DNA of 64,000 bases from Pseudomonas sp. S31 (GCF_016648105.1 NZ_JACVVE010000006.1:124001-188000); one strand, 5' to 3'. Counted from the stretch's first letter, positions 1 to 11,709 are shown. Notes: a model not told the origin generated them from the sequence alone. Numbers and translations: made by a program.

Positions 1-1028
1 ATGCCGCGTTTGCGCTGGAGGGTTTCGCCACCGCAGGCGTACAACGTGCAGTAGGGCTCCATCCAGGCGTACTTGCTGTCGATCTTCAGGTCACTCATGT
101 CTTGCTTCTCGCCGTTGCGTGCCTTGAACGCGCTCGGGTCCTTCGAACCGAGCAATACCCGTTTGGCCAGGCGCTGCAGGGCGTTGTCGTTCTCGCCGCG
201 CACGTCCACGCCGTTGGCCTGGGCGAAGCTGGCGATCATCGCCAGCGGCGGCAGGGCATAGTTGTGGTAGGCCAGGGCGCGTTGCTTGCGCTTGAGTTCA
301 TTGGGCAGGAAGCCCTGGGCGTCGACCTGGTTGGCACCGACGCGGTATTCCTTCACGGCCCAGTCGAACAGGTCGCGGCGGTCGGTGGCCACCGAGGTGG
401 CCATCACCGACCAGGCAGCCCAGTAGCTGTGGTTGTTGATCTTCTCCAGGGGCAGGTCGCTCCAGTCACGCACGGTCTGCTCGGCCAGGCGGGCGAACCA
501 CTTTTCGATCACTTCGGCCTCGGCCTGGTGCGCGGCCAGTGGCTGCGAGTTGGAGAACTTCAGGCGCAGCCACGAACCGCTCATGCTGCCCAGGGCCCAT
601 TTGCGGATCGACTTGCCGGTGTGGTTGAAGTCGGTGGACATCAAGGCATTGGCCCGTGCCCAGGTGCCGAGCCAGGTCAGGGTGCAGTCGAGTTGCGCCG
701 GGCGGCCGTCGCGCATGTACTGGCCGACCATCTTGCTAACGCCTTTTTCCAGCGTGGTGATGTTGGCAGTGGAGTCACGGAAGGCTTTTTCCGATGCCAC
801 GTTGAGCGTCGCACGCGCCTTGTCCGAGCCTTCGTACTTGCTGCGAAACTGCAACGCGCCGGTGTAGGGCGTTGGCGCGGCTTCGCAGCGGAAGTTGCCG
901 TCGCTGGTCTTGAGCTTTTCGATGCCTTCGTAGTAGCCCTGCGGGGGTACCAGCGCAGCATGCGCGGCACCACTGCAGAGCGCCAGGGCGATCAGGGTGG
1001 GGCTGAAGATTCGCTTGATCAGGGTCAT
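1..1028 (-). CDS. algL: Alginate lyase AlgL (C-terminus beyond window)
   Basis: Periplasmic lyase that cleaves polymannuronate by beta-elimination. During synthesis it clears alginate that strays into the periplasm. The visible 342 residues begin with a signal peptide ending in a GAAHA-type cleavage site near residue 24. The family's catalytic motif NNHSYW lies at about residues 198-203. The protein is open to the left edge, so roughly 25-30 C-terminal residues are probably missing. The start lies 7 bases after the algX stop, which fits translation within the alg operon. The following operon genes (algI, algJ, algF, algA in relatives) would lie outside the window. Confidence 0.95.
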   Translation of the reverse strand, partial: MTLIKRIFSPTLIALALCSGAAHAALVPPQGYYEGIEKLKTSDGNFRCEAAPTPYTGALQFRSKYEGSDKARATLNVASEKAFRDSTANITTLEKGVSKMVGQYMRDGRPAQLDCTLTWLGTWARANALMSTDFNHTGKSIRKWALGSMSGSWLRLKFSNSQPLAAHQAEAEVIEKWFARLAEQTVRDWSDLPLEKINNHSYWAAWSVMATSVATDRRDLFDWAVKEYRVGANQVDAQGFLPNELKRKQRALAYHNYALPPLAMIASFAQANGVDVRGENDNALQRLAKRVLLGSKDPSAFKARNGEKQDMSDLKIDSKYAWMEPYCTLYACGGETLQRKRG

Positions 1029-1035
1029 GGTCGCC

Positions 1036-2487
1036 TCACTGGCCGGCTTGCGCGGTTTGCGCAGGCACGGCGAAGTTGTTGCGTTTGCACAGCTTGGCCT
1101 CGACCTTCTGGGTGCCGTTTTCCGGCCCCTGGATCTCGAGTGCCAGCAGGTTCTGGCTGGCCCAGTCTTCGTCCTCGCGCATCTGGAAGACGAAACGGCC
1201 GTCCGTGTCGGAGGTCTCCGGTTTTTCCAGCTTGATGTCCTCGTGGCGGCCGTTGAGGTACCAGAGGGTGGCTTGCAGGACTTTCACCGAAGGGTCTTCG
1301 TACTTGATGTCCATCTGCAGGTTGCGGTTGATCAGCTGCTTCACCACGCCGCCCTTGCCGTTGACCATCAGTTCGTTCTTGCCGGGCTTGAGCGTGGTGC
1401 TGGCGCTCATCACTGCCGGGCGGGCGTCACAGCCGTCGTCGAGCAGGGCGAGGATCTGCCGCCAGATGGTTTCCTGGTCCAGGCGGTACAGCGGCGAGAA
1501 TTCCCAGATGAGGATCTTCGGCGGGTGGTTCTGGAACTCCTCGCTGCCCAGGTACTGGATCATCGAGCCTTCCAGGCCGCCACCGGGGAAGGCGACGTTG
1601 AGCACGTCGGCGCCGATGTACTGCTCGAGGAAGCCGGAGAAGTTGTAGTTCTTGCCGCTGTGGCTAGTGCCCACCAGGGTGATCTCGGCATTGCCCGAGT
1701 CGCCGAACAGGTCGTCGCCGCTGGCCTCGCCGCCGGCTGCCGCTTTCGGCTCGGTGGCGAACTGGTCCATGTACTGGATCGCGTAGCGGGTGTTGCACAG
1801 TTGCCCGGCCACGTTGTGCAGGGTGCCGGTCTTGCCCATGCGACCAGACTTGTGGGTTTCGAACTCCTTGCGCGGGATGCCTTCGAACGCCGGCATCTGG
1901 TGCACGGTATCGGCCACGATCTTGGCCGCGCGCTCGGCGCCATATGGGGTCCAGTGCTGGTCGCCGCGGAAGTAGAAGTCCTTGCCCTGGTCGGCGGCGG
2001 CGAGCTGCTCGTTGGTCAGCGGCGACAGATCGGGCACGTTGTAGCCCATCTTGGCGAAACGCTGGAGCATGGCCTTGTAATTGCCGAGGGCCTTCTGGTA
2101 ATCGAAGGCGGCCTTGTCGGCCGGGTTGAGCATGTTGCGGTTCACCAGGCCGCGAGTCGGCTGGTACACCACCACCAGTTCCACGCCGCGCTTCTTGAAC
2201 GCGTCGTGTACCTGCTGCAGGCGCTTGTAGCCGCCCGGGGTGGTGTCGAATTCGGTACGCAGGTCTTCGCGGGTACGGAACAGCCAGTCGCCTTGCGCTT
2301 GCACCAGGGTGGTGAAGTTCTGCTGGTAGCGAGTGGTATAGCGGCTGGCGTCATGCGCCTCGGGGCACAGCTGGCAGCACGGCTCGGCGGTGAAGCTCGG
2401 GGCCTTCACCTCGTCGGCGCGCACGCCCTGGCTGATGGCCAACAGCGCGGCGGACAGGCCCAGCAGTTTCATCAGGTGTGGAGTCAT
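1036..2487 (-). CDS. algX: Alginate O-acetyltransferase AlgX
   Basis: Periplasmic SGNH-like acetyltransferase with a C-terminal carbohydrate-binding module. In P. aeruginosa it transfers acetyl groups to mannuronate in the export complex. The 483-residue protein has a signal sequence, a Cys-rich start of the mature protein (PCCQLCPEA) and a [11 protein letters not shown] segment around residue 270 that carries the catalytic Ser. The length fits P. aeruginosa AlgX (474 residues). ATG at 2487 is used here; a second ATG five codons in (MKLLGL) would give a more standard signal peptide. It lies between algG and algL with gaps of 13 and 7 bases. Confidence 0.95.
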   Translation of the reverse strand: MTPHLMKLLGLSAALLAISQGVRADEVKAPSFTAEPCCQLCPEAHDASRYTTRYQQNFTTLVQAQGDWLFRTREDLRTEFDTTPGGYKRLQQVHDAFKKRGVELVVVYQPTRGLVNRNMLNPADKAAFDYQKALGNYKAMLQRFAKMGYNVPDLSPLTNEQLAAADQGKDFYFRGDQHWTPYGAERAAKIVADTVHQMPAFEGIPRKEFETHKSGRMGKTGTLHNVAGQLCNTRYAIQYMDQFATEPKAAAGGEASGDDLFGDSGNAEITLVGTSHSGKNYNFSGFLEQYIGADVLNVAFPGGGLEGSMIQYLGSEEFQNHPPKILIWEFSPLYRLDQETIWRQILALLDDGCDARPAVMSASTTLKPGKNELMVNGKGGVVKQLINRNLQMDIKYEDPSVKVLQATLWYLNGRHEDIKLEKPETSDTDGRFVFQMREDEDWASQNLLALEIQGPENGTQKVEAKLCKRNNFAVPAQTAQAGQ

Positions 2488-2500
2488 GGTCTGGGCTTCC

Positions 2501-4060
2501 TTAGTCGATCATTTCGGTCTGGCGTTCGACCGGGTCGATCAGCACGGCTTTCTGCTGGCGCACCAGCAGGTCGAGGATTTCGTCCTGGCGCTCGCCCAGC
2601 ACGCCATTGAGGGTGATGCCGCTGGCCTTGCGCGGGGCGAGCATGTTCACCTTGTACAACTCCACCGACAGCGGCGAGTCGATCGACAGCGGGCCGGAGC
2701 CGTTGGCCGCCAGCTCGCCGCCGACCACGATCAGCGAGACCTTGGTGTCGAACGGGTCGAGGGCGATGTCGCGGTCTGTGTCGGAGAGGTCCTTGATGTG
2801 GCCGTAGATGCCCACCAGGCCGTTGGCGAAGGCCATGTTCTCGTAAACGCGGATGTTCACGCTGTTGCGCACCCGGATGCCGTGGCGGCGGTTGTTGATC
2901 AGCTTGTTGCCCCAGATCAGGTTGTCGCCGCTTTCGTACAGGGTGATGCCGTCGGTGTGGTTGCGGTAGATCTCGTTGTAGGCGATCAGGTTGTTGACGC
3001 TGTTACGGTCGATCACCACGCCCGAGAGCTTGTTGTCGTAGCTCTTGTTGTTGATGATCCAGCTGTCGTTGACCTCACGCGAGACGATGATCCCGTGCTT
3101 TTTCTTGGTGCCGTACACCGTGTTGCCGGCGATGATCAGGCGGTGCGAACGGTCGTGGGGGTCGATGCCATAGACGATGTTGTCGTGGTAGGTGTTGTCC
3201 TTGACCACGAAGTCGGAGGTCTCGTAGCAATAGAAGCCGTACCACATGTCGCTGAACGTCGAGCCGATGATCCAGCCGGTGGGTTCGGGCCGTCCCATCT
3301 GCTTGGCCATGTTCGGGGTGTACTGGGAAATGCTCACGCCATAGGACTTGGACTTGGCATAGCCGAAACTGGCCATCGTGGTATTGACGATGTAGGTCTC
3401 GGTGCCGCCCCACGACAGCAGGAACGGGCGGAAGGCTTTCGGCGAGCGGAAGGTCGCCGGGCCATTGGCCTGCTCGCGCCAGCCGGTGACCTTGGTGTCG
3501 GTGACGAACAGTTTGCCGTCGTTGACCATGAATGCGCCGCCCTCTTCGGACAGGCGCAGTTCCTTGACCTTGCTGTCGATCTCGAGGATGCCATTCTGGC
3601 CGACCACGATCGGCAAGCGCGCCAGGTACACGCCAGGCTGCACTTCGCGCAGGTACTGCTTGGGCACCTTCTTGCTCAGTTCGACCAGGTCGACATGGCC
3701 GTCGTCGATGAAGATCGCCTGGGGGATGCCATGCTGGCGCTGCACCCACTCGGCGGCCTTGTTGTCGCCGCCGATGAATTCCTTGAGGGTGTCCTCCTGG
3801 AACATCCGACGCACGCTGACCTTGCCCTTGTGGCTGCGGTCGATTTTCTTCTGCACCGCCTCGGCGGTGTAGCCGCTGAGGTCGGGCAGCTTGGGTGGGT
3901 CCATGTGCAGCGGCTCGACCGGCGCGCTGGTCACGGTGTAGGTCTTGGCCTGCTGCAGCTCCTTGCCCATCACCGCAGGTTCTGCGGCGACGGCCAGGCT
4001 GCTGGCCAGCAGCAAGGCGCTGGCAAGGAGGCTGTGACGTAGGTGCGGGTGAAGGTTCAT
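2501..4060 (-). CDS. algG: Mannuronan C5-epimerase AlgG
   Basis: Periplasmic epimerase that converts D-mannuronate to L-guluronate in the nascent polymer. It is also part of the trans-periplasmic scaffold. The protein has 519 residues, with a signal peptide of about 26 residues and a right-handed beta-helix domain of carbohydrate-binding/sugar-hydrolase repeats. The catalytic DPHD motif is at residues 300-303 and is followed by RSH. No damage is seen. It lies between algE (19-base gap) and algX. Confidence 0.96.
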   Translation of the reverse strand: MNLHPHLRHSLLASALLLASSLAVAAEPAVMGKELQQAKTYTVTSAPVEPLHMDPPKLPDLSGYTAEAVQKKIDRSHKGKVSVRRMFQEDTLKEFIGGDNKAAEWVQRQHGIPQAIFIDDGHVDLVELSKKVPKQYLREVQPGVYLARLPIVVGQNGILEIDSKVKELRLSEEGGAFMVNDGKLFVTDTKVTGWREQANGPATFRSPKAFRPFLLSWGGTETYIVNTTMASFGYAKSKSYGVSISQYTPNMAKQMGRPEPTGWIIGSTFSDMWYGFYCYETSDFVVKDNTYHDNIVYGIDPHDRSHRLIIAGNTVYGTKKKHGIIVSREVNDSWIINNKSYDNKLSGVVIDRNSVNNLIAYNEIYRNHTDGITLYESGDNLIWGNKLINNRRHGIRVRNSVNIRVYENMAFANGLVGIYGHIKDLSDTDRDIALDPFDTKVSLIVVGGELAANGSGPLSIDSPLSVELYKVNMLAPRKASGITLNGVLGERQDEILDLLVRQQKAVLIDPVERQTEMID

Positions 4061-4079
4061 GACAGGTCCTCTCCCGGCG

Positions 4080-5558
4080 TTAGAAGCGCCAGATCACATC
4101 GACGAAGGCGCGGTGCATGTACGAGTCTGCTTCCTTGCCATAGGCATCGCCCGGCTTGAACACACCGGCGCGCAGGCGCACCAGGGCGGACGGCTCGTCG
4201 ATCGCCTGGCTCATCGAAGCCGGCAGCAGGCCCTGCTTGAAGTACTTGGTGACGACCACGTCCATTTCCTGGCCGAGGTCTTTCTCGCCATCCACCAGCG
4301 GGCGGTTCACACCGTTGTCGTTGACCACCGCGTTGATGCCGCTGGAGCCGATGTTCTGGTTGCCGTCGACACGCCAGAACTTGTGGTAGATGAGGCTGGC
4401 GTCGTAGTCGTCGCGCAGTTGCCAGGAGGCGAACAGGGTGGCCGCCTGCAGGTTGCCGAGTTCGCCGCGGAAGGCCTCGCCGAAGCGGTGCACGCGCGAG
4501 CGGGTGCCGGTGAAGTTGGAGCGGTTGCTCTCCAGGCCGGTCTGCTCGAAGTTGTTCGAGCCATCGTCGCCACCGCCGCCGCTGCCACGGGCGTAGGCCG
4601 CGCCGACCTGCCACTGCGGGTCCAGGCGCAGGCGGATGCCGAGGTCGGTGGCCCAGGCGTTGACGTCGCCGCTCTGCTTGCCGGTGGCGACCTGGTCGTC
4701 GCCGACCTGCTGGGTGCTCAGGGTGTCGCGATCACCGGTCAGCCAGGTGACGCTGCCCCAGTAATTGATGGTGTGGTCGTTGCGCCAGTTGTAGGCGTCG
4801 CTGTTGGCTTCCAGGCCCAGCCAGGTGAGGTCGCCGGTACGGGTCTTGTCCAGCCCGTCGACGGTTTCGCCGGGGTTCTTCAGGCTGCCGCTGTCATGGG
4901 TATGGTGCGCGCGCAGGCCGACCCAGTGGCCGGGCGTCCATTGCGCGGCGATGTTGCCGTAGACGTGGGTACGGTCCTTGTCTTCCGGGGCCAGTTCGGT
5001 CAGGTCGGTGCGGTATTCGCTGAAGCGCTGGGCCACGCCCAGGTCGGCCTTGAGCAGAGTGGTGTCGAAGGTCCAGTTCAGCGCCTCGATGTTGGTGTCG
5101 CGCCACATGCCGTCGTCGCTGCGCAGACGCTGGCGACCCAGTCGCAGTTGCTCGCCAGGGTAGGCGGTGAGGCCGCTGTAGCCGACCCAGAACTCGCGCA
5201 TGGCCAGGTAGCTCTTGTCCTGTTGACGGCCGTCGACGGAGGTGTCGGTGCTGGTGCCGTCGTCGTTCTGGCGCAGGGTGTCGGTCTCGATGGTGTCGGT
5301 GGCGGTCACCGCCTGGCCCATGGCGTAGGCGCTCCAGTTACCGCGCTCGCCATACACCCACGGACGCAGGTCGAGGCCCAGGCCGTTGACGTCGCCGCCG
5401 GAGCGGGTGCCGAGGTCGCGGTCGTCTTCCGATTGGCCGGTGATCTTCACGTCCAGGCCGAAGTTTTTCTGCGCGGTCATGTCTGCAAGGGTCGGGCACG
5501 ACCACAACAGGGCGAAGCTCAGGCCGATGCCGGCTTTCACGAAGGGGTTGAGCGTCAT
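4080..5558 (-). CDS. algE: Outer-membrane alginate export porin AlgE
   Basis: Beta-barrel porin that secretes alginate across the outer membrane. It has 492 residues, against about 490 in P. aeruginosa. A signal peptide ends near residue 25. The mature protein shows alternating aromatic/hydrophobic strands and ends in aromatic-rich DVIWRF, a typical C-terminal outer-membrane insertion signal. Its ATG overlaps the algK stop (ATGA), implying translational coupling with the lipoprotein that helps place AlgE in the membrane. Confidence 0.96.
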   Translation of the reverse strand: MTLNPFVKAGIGLSFALLWSCPTLADMTAQKNFGLDVKITGQSEDDRDLGTRSGGDVNGLGLDLRPWVYGERGNWSAYAMGQAVTATDTIETDTLRQNDDGTSTDTSVDGRQQDKSYLAMREFWVGYSGLTAYPGEQLRLGRQRLRSDDGMWRDTNIEALNWTFDTTLLKADLGVAQRFSEYRTDLTELAPEDKDRTHVYGNIAAQWTPGHWVGLRAHHTHDSGSLKNPGETVDGLDKTRTGDLTWLGLEANSDAYNWRNDHTINYWGSVTWLTGDRDTLSTQQVGDDQVATGKQSGDVNAWATDLGIRLRLDPQWQVGAAYARGSGGGGDDGSNNFEQTGLESNRSNFTGTRSRVHRFGEAFRGELGNLQAATLFASWQLRDDYDASLIYHKFWRVDGNQNIGSSGINAVVNDNGVNRPLVDGEKDLGQEMDVVVTKYFKQGLLPASMSQAIDEPSALVRLRAGVFKPGDAYGKEADSYMHRAFVDVIWRF

Positions 5559-6982
5559 AGCGAGTCCTCACCATCTACTGCTTGGTCGTCGTCTTGCATG
5601 GCCTCGAGGGCCAGGGTGCTGTTGGCGCCTTGGGCCATGCTGCCGCGCGCCTGGGTTTCCTGCTCCAGCAGATGCTGGGCCTGGCTGCGCTGTTCGGGCG
5701 TGAGTTGCGTGTCGATCTGTTGCAGCAGTTCGGTGGACTGCGGCGATGGGTTGAGCTGGGACAGCTTGGCGAACACCCAGGCATTGGTGTTGTCGGTGCG
5801 CACGCCACGGCCTTCGGCGAACAGCTGGGCCAGGGCATAGTCGGCGCTGTTCTGGCCACCACGGGCGGCGACGAGCAGGTGGTCCACGGCCTTTTGCGGT
5901 TCGACGCTGCCCAGGTAGCCGCGGCGATACAGCTGGCCGAGGTAGTAGTGGCCACTGAGCTCGCCGCCGTTGGCAGCAGCCAGCAGGTGCTGTTCGGCTT
6001 TCTTGGCGTCGGCAGGCACCGCCTTGCCTTCGTAGTAGAGACGGCCCAGCAACAGCTCGGCGCGCGGCTGCTGCGCTTCGCGGCCCTTGTCGATGTAGGC
6101 CATCAGCTGGTCGGTGTCGCCCAGCTCGGGGAAGTCGTAGAGCAGCTGGGCCAGGCTGACCCAGGAGGCCGGGTTGGCCGGGGCGACTTGTTCGAGCAAC
6201 GCCTTGGCGGTGTTCTCGTCGGTCTGGCCGAGGCTGCGGTCGGCCAGCACGCGGGCGACGCTGTCGACCCGGGTCGCCGGCACCACGCCACGGGCGTAGG
6301 CGGACTTGAGCTGCTCGATCAGGGCGGCCTGCTGGTCGGGCTGGGCACGCTTCTGGTACACGGTGGCCAGCTCGACGTAGCAGATGTCGGTGCTGCTCAG
6401 CGCCGCCTTGCAGATCTGCTCCACCTCACCCAGGTGCTGGTCATAGGTGCCTTGGGTGCGGTACAGCAGCACCTGGGCCAGGCCTGCTTCCGGATTGCCA
6501 GAGGCGCGCCACTGGTCGATCTGCTGCTGGGCGTTGACGCTGGGGAAGCTCTGTGGGTACTGCAGGTAGAGCATCGCCAGGGGGATCAGGGTATTGCCTT
6601 CGCCTTGCTTGGCGGCCAGCTTGAGCAGGGTTTCGGCTTCTTCACGTTCGGCCTGGGTGCTGTCGGGCTTGGCCACCAGCAGGCGGCCGAGGCGCGCCTG
6701 GGCCCGAGATGAAGTGGCGGCGGCCTGGCGGTAGGTGGCCTCGGCTTCACGCATCTGCTCGGGGTCGCGCGAGGCGACCTGGACGTCGGCCAGGCCCACT
6801 TGCGCATCGCTGTAGCCGAGGTCGGCCAGGGCCTTGTAGTTCTGCTCGGCCAGGGCGGTGTCGCCGCGCTTGAGGGCCTCGTTGGCCAGGCGCTGGTCAG
6901 GCAGGCCGGCACAGCCAGCCAGGGCGATGGCCGCGGCCAGGGCGCACAGGCCCAGGCTTGCGCTTTTCTTGTGGGGAATCAT
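5555..6982 (-). CDS. algK: Alginate scaffold lipoprotein AlgK
   Basis: TPR/Sel1-repeat lipoprotein that links the periplasmic alginate complex to the outer-membrane porin AlgE. The 475-residue product starts with a lipoprotein signal and lipobox LAGC at about residues 21-24. It continues with many helical Sel1-like repeats, for example [13 protein letters not shown] and [13 protein letters not shown]. It ends in a low-complexity acidic tail. It overlaps the algE start by 4 bases and begins 12 bases after the alg44 stop. Confidence 0.95.
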   Translation of the reverse strand: MIPHKKSASLGLCALAAAIALAGCAGLPDQRLANEALKRGDTALAEQNYKALADLGYSDAQVGLADVQVASRDPEQMREAEATYRQAAATSSRAQARLGRLLVAKPDSTQAEREEAETLLKLAAKQGEGNTLIPLAMLYLQYPQSFPSVNAQQQIDQWRASGNPEAGLAQVLLYRTQGTYDQHLGEVEQICKAALSSTDICYVELATVYQKRAQPDQQAALIEQLKSAYARGVVPATRVDSVARVLADRSLGQTDENTAKALLEQVAPANPASWVSLAQLLYDFPELGDTDQLMAYIDKGREAQQPRAELLLGRLYYEGKAVPADAKKAEQHLLAAANGGELSGHYYLGQLYRRGYLGSVEPQKAVDHLLVAARGGQNSADYALAQLFAEGRGVRTDNTNAWVFAKLSQLNPSPQSTELLQQIDTQLTPEQRSQAQHLLEQETQARGSMAQGANSTLALEAMQDDDQAVDGEDSL

Positions 6983-6994
6983 CGCAGGATCCTC

Positions 6995-8161
6995 TTACAG
7001 ACCACGGGCCACGGCTTTGTCGATCAGCCAGTCGAGCGACGGGCCACGGTCGCTGCTGACCGCCGCCGGGCGACCGGCCAGCTCGGCGGGCAGGGTTTCG
7101 TCGGGCTTGATCTGCACGCGGATGTCGGATGCCAGGTTCTCGCCGTCGAGGCTGCTGCTGCTGACGATCTGACCGGTACGGATCTCGTCCTCGCCGGCGA
7201 CCTGGAAGTTGACCCGGGTACCTGGCTTGACCTTGTCGAACTGGCGGTAGGTGAAGCGTGCTTCGACCAGTGCGTTGGTGGTGCGCGGCACCAGTTGGAA
7301 GATCGGCTGGCCTTTGGCGGCATACTGGCCGTCGTCCACCAGCTGGCGCGCCACTACGCAGTCGCATGGGCTGGTGAGGGTGCCGGACAGCTGCTTGCCG
7401 AACAGTTCCTCGATCTTCGCCGGCTCCAGCTGCGAGTCGCCCAGCCCACCCTTGAGCATGTCCAGCATGCTGGTGGTGAAGCTCGCCAGCGGGGCGCCCT
7501 TGGCGATCTGCCCGCCGCTCTGCACCAGGCTCTGCACGGTGCCGTCGCGGGGCATGGTGATGCTGGTGGTGGGCACCGCGACCACGCCGGCTTCGGCCTG
7601 GCTGACGAAGTACATGCCGTACAGCGACTTGGCGACGAAACCGAAGGCGGCGACACCGACCACGAACACGCCAAGGGTCACGCCGACCGCCTTGATGCGG
7701 CCGAAGGCCGACAGCCCGGCTCCGGCGTCCTTCTGCTTGCGCGCCTTGGTGAAGTTGTCGCGCTGCAGGGTGCTGAGCACGTCGCCGATGGTGATCAGCT
7801 CACCGGACAGGTGGCTGGTGATGATGTGGCGCAGGGTGGCGATGTCGCGGGGTTCGAGGTTCTGGAACTGGGCGCCGGTGCGGCCGTCGGCGGCACTGTA
7901 GGAACGCACCTGGAACTCGATGTCCATCGACAGGCCGAGGTTGTCGACCACGAACTGCAGGCGCCCGCGCAACACTTCGCCGACCGAAAGGTGCTTCTTG
8001 CTGTGGAAGCTCAGGCCACCGGCGGAGAGGTCCTCGACCTTCACCTCATGGGCTTGGCGCTCGTTGTCCAGGAAGCGCAGCTTGGCCGGGATGCGCACCC
8101 GGGCGTGCTGGCGCTGGGCTTCGGACTCATGCACGACATTGACGTTCACGGCGGTATTCAT
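6995..8161 (-). CDS. alg44: Alginate polymerase subunit Alg44 (PilZ, c-di-GMP receptor)
   Basis: Inner-membrane partner of Alg8 that activates polymerisation when its cytoplasmic PilZ domain binds c-di-GMP. The 388-residue protein carries the full PilZ signature: R17 and R21 (RQHAR), then D44-L-S46 followed by AGG. A single transmembrane segment lies near residues 155-180. The periplasmic part looks like a membrane-fusion protein (biotinyl-lipoyl/HlyD-like). All key c-di-GMP contacts are present, so post-translational control by c-di-GMP is expected. Confidence 0.95.
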   Translation of the reverse strand: MNTAVNVNVVHESEAQRQHARVRIPAKLRFLDNERQAHEVKVEDLSAGGLSFHSKKHLSVGEVLRGRLQFVVDNLGLSMDIEFQVRSYSAADGRTGAQFQNLEPRDIATLRHIITSHLSGELITIGDVLSTLQRDNFTKARKQKDAGAGLSAFGRIKAVGVTLGVFVVGVAAFGFVAKSLYGMYFVSQAEAGVVAVPTTSITMPRDGTVQSLVQSGGQIAKGAPLASFTTSMLDMLKGGLGDSQLEPAKIEELFGKQLSGTLTSPCDCVVARQLVDDGQYAAKGQPIFQLVPRTTNALVEARFTYRQFDKVKPGTRVNFQVAGEDEIRTGQIVSSSSLDGENLASDIRVQIKPDETLPAELAGRPAAVSSDRGPSLDWLIDKAVARGL

Positions 8162-8197
8162 GGTGGTTTGTTCCTGTTAGTTCCGATCCGGTTGGGC

Positions 8198-9688
8198 TCA
8201 CACGACCATGAACAGCACAGCGACGAAGATGCTGGCGGCCGAGAAGGTCATGGTCCGCGAGGACCAGGTGTTGAACCATTGTTGAAAGCTGGCGAGGTCG
8301 CGCTTGAGGGCAGTCGGTTGGCGGGTCCAGGACTGCTTGTCGAGGCGGAAGAACACGTAGATCTTCATCAACGCGCCGACGATCTGGTTGTAATAGAGAA
8401 TCAGCGGGTAGGCCGGGCCGACGTTGTGCCCCGAGCACAGCAGCATCACGGTGAGGATCAGGCGGGTGATGCCGATCCACAGCAGGTACACCAGCAAGAA
8501 GCCCAGGCCGAACTTGAGGCTGGCGATCACCGCCACGGTCAGGCCCAGCAGGCTGGTCCACATGGATACACGCTGGTCGAACAGCACGATGCTGGTGAAC
8601 AGGCCCAGGCGGCGCAGGCCCAGGCCGAGGGCGCGGGAGTTCTGTCGCAGGTTGTTGCCGTACCAGCGGTACATCAGCTTGCGGCTGGCCTTGAGGAAGC
8701 TCTTCTCCGGCGGGTGCTCGACCGTGTTGATGGCGGCGTCGGGCACGTAGAAGGTGTCGTAGCCCAGGCGCATGAGGCTGAACCAGCTCGATTTGTCGTC
8801 GCCGGTGAGGAACTTGAAGCGGCCCAGGCGCCAGTGCATCAGCGAGTCGCTCTCGACGTCGGCGATGAATTCGGGGTTGGTCACCACGCTGGCGCGGAAC
8901 ATCGACATGCGCCCGGTCATGGTCAGCACGCGCTTGGACAGGGCCATCGAGCACATGTTGATGTGGCGCTGAGCGAAGCGCAGCTTGTGCCACTCGCTCA
9001 TGATGTAGCCGCCGCGCACTTCGCAGAATTCGTTGGTGGTCAAGCCACCGACGTTGGGGTACAGCTTGAACCACGGTACGGTCTTGCGCACCACGCCTTC
9101 GGCCAGCACGGTGTCGCCGTCGATCACCGCGACCACGGCGTTCTCGTCGGGCAGCATGCGCGAGATGGCGCGGAAGCCGTACGCCAGGCCGTCACGCTTG
9201 CCGGTACCGGCGATGCGCACGATGTCCAGGGTGACGTGCTCGGGCGGGTTGTACTTGGCCCACAGGCTTTTCACCAGCAGCTCATCGGACATTTCCACCA
9301 GCGAGCAGACCACGGTGGTGGGGAAGCCGCAGTCGATCGCTTCGCGAATCACCGAGCTGTACACCTGGGCGGTGGTCAGCGCTTCGATGCGGAAGCTGGT
9401 GACCATCAGGTACACATGGGAAGGATCGGCGGCGCTGCCCATCTTGCGGACTTTGCGGCGCAGGTACGGGTACACGATGTAGAGGAAGATCATGCCGCGG
9501 ATGAAATGGGTGGCGCCCATGGAGTAGCGCCAGATGCCGACCGCACCGACCAGGAAGATAAAGTGCTTCGACTGCGAGTCGAAGATATCGGCGGGCAGGG
9601 CCAGGGCGATCAGCATGAGCAGGCTCATGTAGGCCAGCCAACCGGCGCACTGCAACAGCACTGTCTGGAGCCTTTGCATGTTCAGCAT
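8198..9688 (-). CDS. alg8: Alginate polymerase catalytic subunit Alg8
   Basis: Membrane GT2 glycosyltransferase that polymerises GDP-mannuronate. The 496-residue protein has N-terminal membrane helices, a cytoplasmic glycosyltransferase domain with VIDGDT (DxD-type, about residues 190-195) and VESDS, and several C-terminal membrane helices. The chosen ATG at 9688 is followed by another three codons in; upstream GACGG is a modest ribosome site, so the start is uncertain by three codons. It follows algD after 68 bases. Confidence 0.95.
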   Translation of the reverse strand: MLNMQRLQTVLLQCAGWLAYMSLLMLIALALPADIFDSQSKHFIFLVGAVGIWRYSMGATHFIRGMIFLYIVYPYLRRKVRKMGSAADPSHVYLMVTSFRIEALTTAQVYSSVIREAIDCGFPTTVVCSLVEMSDELLVKSLWAKYNPPEHVTLDIVRIAGTGKRDGLAYGFRAISRMLPDENAVVAVIDGDTVLAEGVVRKTVPWFKLYPNVGGLTTNEFCEVRGGYIMSEWHKLRFAQRHINMCSMALSKRVLTMTGRMSMFRASVVTNPEFIADVESDSLMHWRLGRFKFLTGDDKSSWFSLMRLGYDTFYVPDAAINTVEHPPEKSFLKASRKLMYRWYGNNLRQNSRALGLGLRRLGLFTSIVLFDQRVSMWTSLLGLTVAVIASLKFGLGFLLVYLLWIGITRLILTVMLLCSGHNVGPAYPLILYYNQIVGALMKIYVFFRLDKQSWTRQPTALKRDLASFQQWFNTWSSRTMTFSAASIFVAVLFMVV

Positions 9689-9756
9689 CCGTCGAGAATT
9701 CAGGAAAAAGCGGGCGACGCGAGGGGGAGGGGAACCCGCGTCGCCCGGCCGAGGGC

Positions 9757-11073
9757 TTACCAGCAGATGCCTTCGGTACGGCTGGTGGTGCAGGTCGGCT
9801 TGCTCATGAAGCCGACCAGGTCGATCACCCGCTTGCCGGCCGGCGCCTGTTGGGCCAGGGCGCGGAACTGCTCGTCACGGTTGCCCAGGACGATCACGTC
9901 GGCGTTGTCGATGACCTTCTGGAAGTCGTCGTTGAGCAGCGAGGACACGTGCGGGATCTTCGACTCGATGTATTCCTTGTTGGCCCCATGGACGCGGGCG
10001 TACTGGACGTTCTCGTCGTAGATGTCCAGCTGGTAGCCCTTGCCGATCAGGCGCTCGGCCAGTTCCACCAAGGGGCTTTCGCGCAGGTCGTCGGTGCCGG
10101 CCTTGAAGCTCAGGCCGAGCAGGGCGACCTTGCGCTTGTCGTGGGCTTCGATCAGGTCGAAGGCGTTCTGCACCTGGGATTCGTTGCTGCGCATCAGCGA
10201 GTCGAGCAGCGGCGCTTTCACATCCAGGCTCGAAGCGCGGTAGGTCAGGGCACGCACGTCCTTGGGCAGGCACGAGCCGCCGAAGGCGAAGCCCGGGCGC
10301 ATGTAGTACTGGGACAGGTTCAGCGCCTTGTCCTGGCAGACCACGTCCATCACTTCGCGGCCATCGACGCCGACCGCCTTGGCGATGTTGCCGATCTCGT
10401 TGGCGAAGGTGACCTTGGTGGCGTGCCACACGTTGCAGGTGTACTTGATCATCTCGGCCACTTCGATCGGCTTGCGGATGATCGGCGCGTCGAGTTCTTC
10501 GTACAGGGCCTGCAGCACGTCGCCGCTGGCCTTGTCGAATTCACCGATGACGGTCATCGGCGGCTGGTCGTAGTCCTTGATCGCGGTGCTTTCGCGCAGG
10601 AACTCGGGGTTGACCGCGACGCCGAAGTCGACGCCAGCCTTCTTGCCCGAGCAGTCCTCGATGATCGGGATCACCACGTTCTTGACGGTGCCCGGCAGCA
10701 CGGTGCTGCGGACCACGATGGTGTGGCGGCGCTCGGTGTTGCGCAGCACATGGCCGATTTCACGGCACACCGATTCGATGTACTCCAGGCCCAGGTCGCC
10801 GTTCTTCTTGCTCGGGGTACCGACGCAGATCATCGACACGTCGCTGGCGCGGATGGCCTCGGCGAAGTCGGTGGTGCCGCGCAGACGGCCGTTGGCGATG
10901 CCTTGTTGCAGCAGTTCTTCCAGGCCCGGTTCGACGATGGGCGACTTACCCTGGTTGATCAGGTCGATCTTGGTGCTGGACACGTCCACACCGATCACTT
11001 CATGGCCTCGTGCCGTCAGGCAACCTGCACAGACCGCACCCACATAACCCAAACCAAAGATGCTGATACGCAT
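9757..11073 (-). CDS. algD: GDP-mannose 6-dehydrogenase AlgD
   Basis: Makes GDP-mannuronate, the committed alginate precursor, by NAD-dependent four-electron oxidation. The 438-residue protein starts [17 protein letters not shown], with the GxGxxG Rossmann loop. It contains the catalytic Cys in FGGSCLPKD at about residue 268. The ATG at 11073 is preferred over an in-frame GTG three codons upstream: AGGTGA lies six bases before it, and the family begins at this Met. It is the first gene of the alg operon, with a long untranslated leader. Confidence 0.97.
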   Translation of the reverse strand: MRISIFGLGYVGAVCAGCLTARGHEVIGVDVSSTKIDLINQGKSPIVEPGLEELLQQGIANGRLRGTTDFAEAIRASDVSMICVGTPSKKNGDLGLEYIESVCREIGHVLRNTERRHTIVVRSTVLPGTVKNVVIPIIEDCSGKKAGVDFGVAVNPEFLRESTAIKDYDQPPMTVIGEFDKASGDVLQALYEELDAPIIRKPIEVAEMIKYTCNVWHATKVTFANEIGNIAKAVGVDGREVMDVVCQDKALNLSQYYMRPGFAFGGSCLPKDVRALTYRASSLDVKAPLLDSLMRSNESQVQNAFDLIEAHDKRKVALLGLSFKAGTDDLRESPLVELAERLIGKGYQLDIYDENVQYARVHGANKEYIESKIPHVSSLLNDDFQKVIDNADVIVLGNRDEQFRALAQQAPAGKRVIDLVGFMSKPTCTTSRTEGICW

Positions 11074-11507
11074 CGCAATCACCTCATGTGTTTATCACGC
11101 CAGCTCCTCCGGGAAGAGCCGGACTGGGTTGATTAACAACAGTTTTCAGGCGCACGGATCCATGACGAACTTCACTTCGCCGAGCGCAGGCATGAATAAA
11201 TCCGGAGCGCGCAAAGTTGTGCACTCTAAGTTGGCAGTTGAAGGCCAGTAATTAAAAGGCGTGCCCTGAAATGCAGCCGTCTTTATTGCAAAGCGCTACT
11301 TGGCGCATTGTTGTGCTTGTTCTTTCAAGTGGATAAATCCTTTGAAATCAACCACTAGGACGAATTTAAAGGGGCGCGACTCTCCTTCTTTGACAGGCTG
11401 TGCGGTGATACCGGTTATGCCTGTCTGAATAAACGAGGCGGGTAGGGATACCTGCCGTTTGTCATCTGTAAGTCATCTCTCACAACCCGGGGGCAGGAAA
11501 ATCGTTA
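11074..11507 (-). other. Long untranslated leader of algD
   Basis: About 430 bases separate the predicted AlgU promoter from the algD start. No supported coding sequence is seen on either strand. P. aeruginosa algD also has a long leader (several hundred bases) targeted by post-transcriptional control. I infer a comparable leader here from the promoter position alone. Confidence 0.5.
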
Positions 11508-11513
11508 CGGCAC

Positions 11514-11541
11514 TATGAGCGATTGGTCGTAGCAGAAGTTC
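11514..11541 (-). promoter_or_regulatory. AlgU (sigma-22/RpoE-type) promoter of the alginate operon
   Basis: Read on the minus strand, a perfect GAACTT -35 box (11536-11541) is followed after 17 bases by TCATA (11514-11518). The P. aeruginosa algD promoter uses GAACTT with the same 17-base spacing and TCCTA. Position, orientation and leader length all fit. Confidence 0.7.
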
Positions 11542-11709
11542 CTGGCTGGGTTCTGCCCCGATGAAAGATTTCTAAATAATTCTTCAGTACCAAATAGTTT
11601 CATTCTGATAGCACGCCGGGCTCTCGACCCGGTATATAAAGGGCGATCCTTACACAGGATGTTTATATGCCATCATCGAAAAATATTTTTCAAAATTCGT
11701 CAAAAAACT

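Noticed and set aside
102..1235. A 377-codon plus-strand frame over algL
   Set aside because: Antisense shadow of algL, whose signal peptide and NNHSYW motif are clear.
6800..10021. A 1073-codon plus-strand open frame across alg44 and alg8
   Set aside because: It is antisense to well-supported alginate genes, has low-complexity His/Val/Gln/Gly-rich composition and arises from third-position GC bias.
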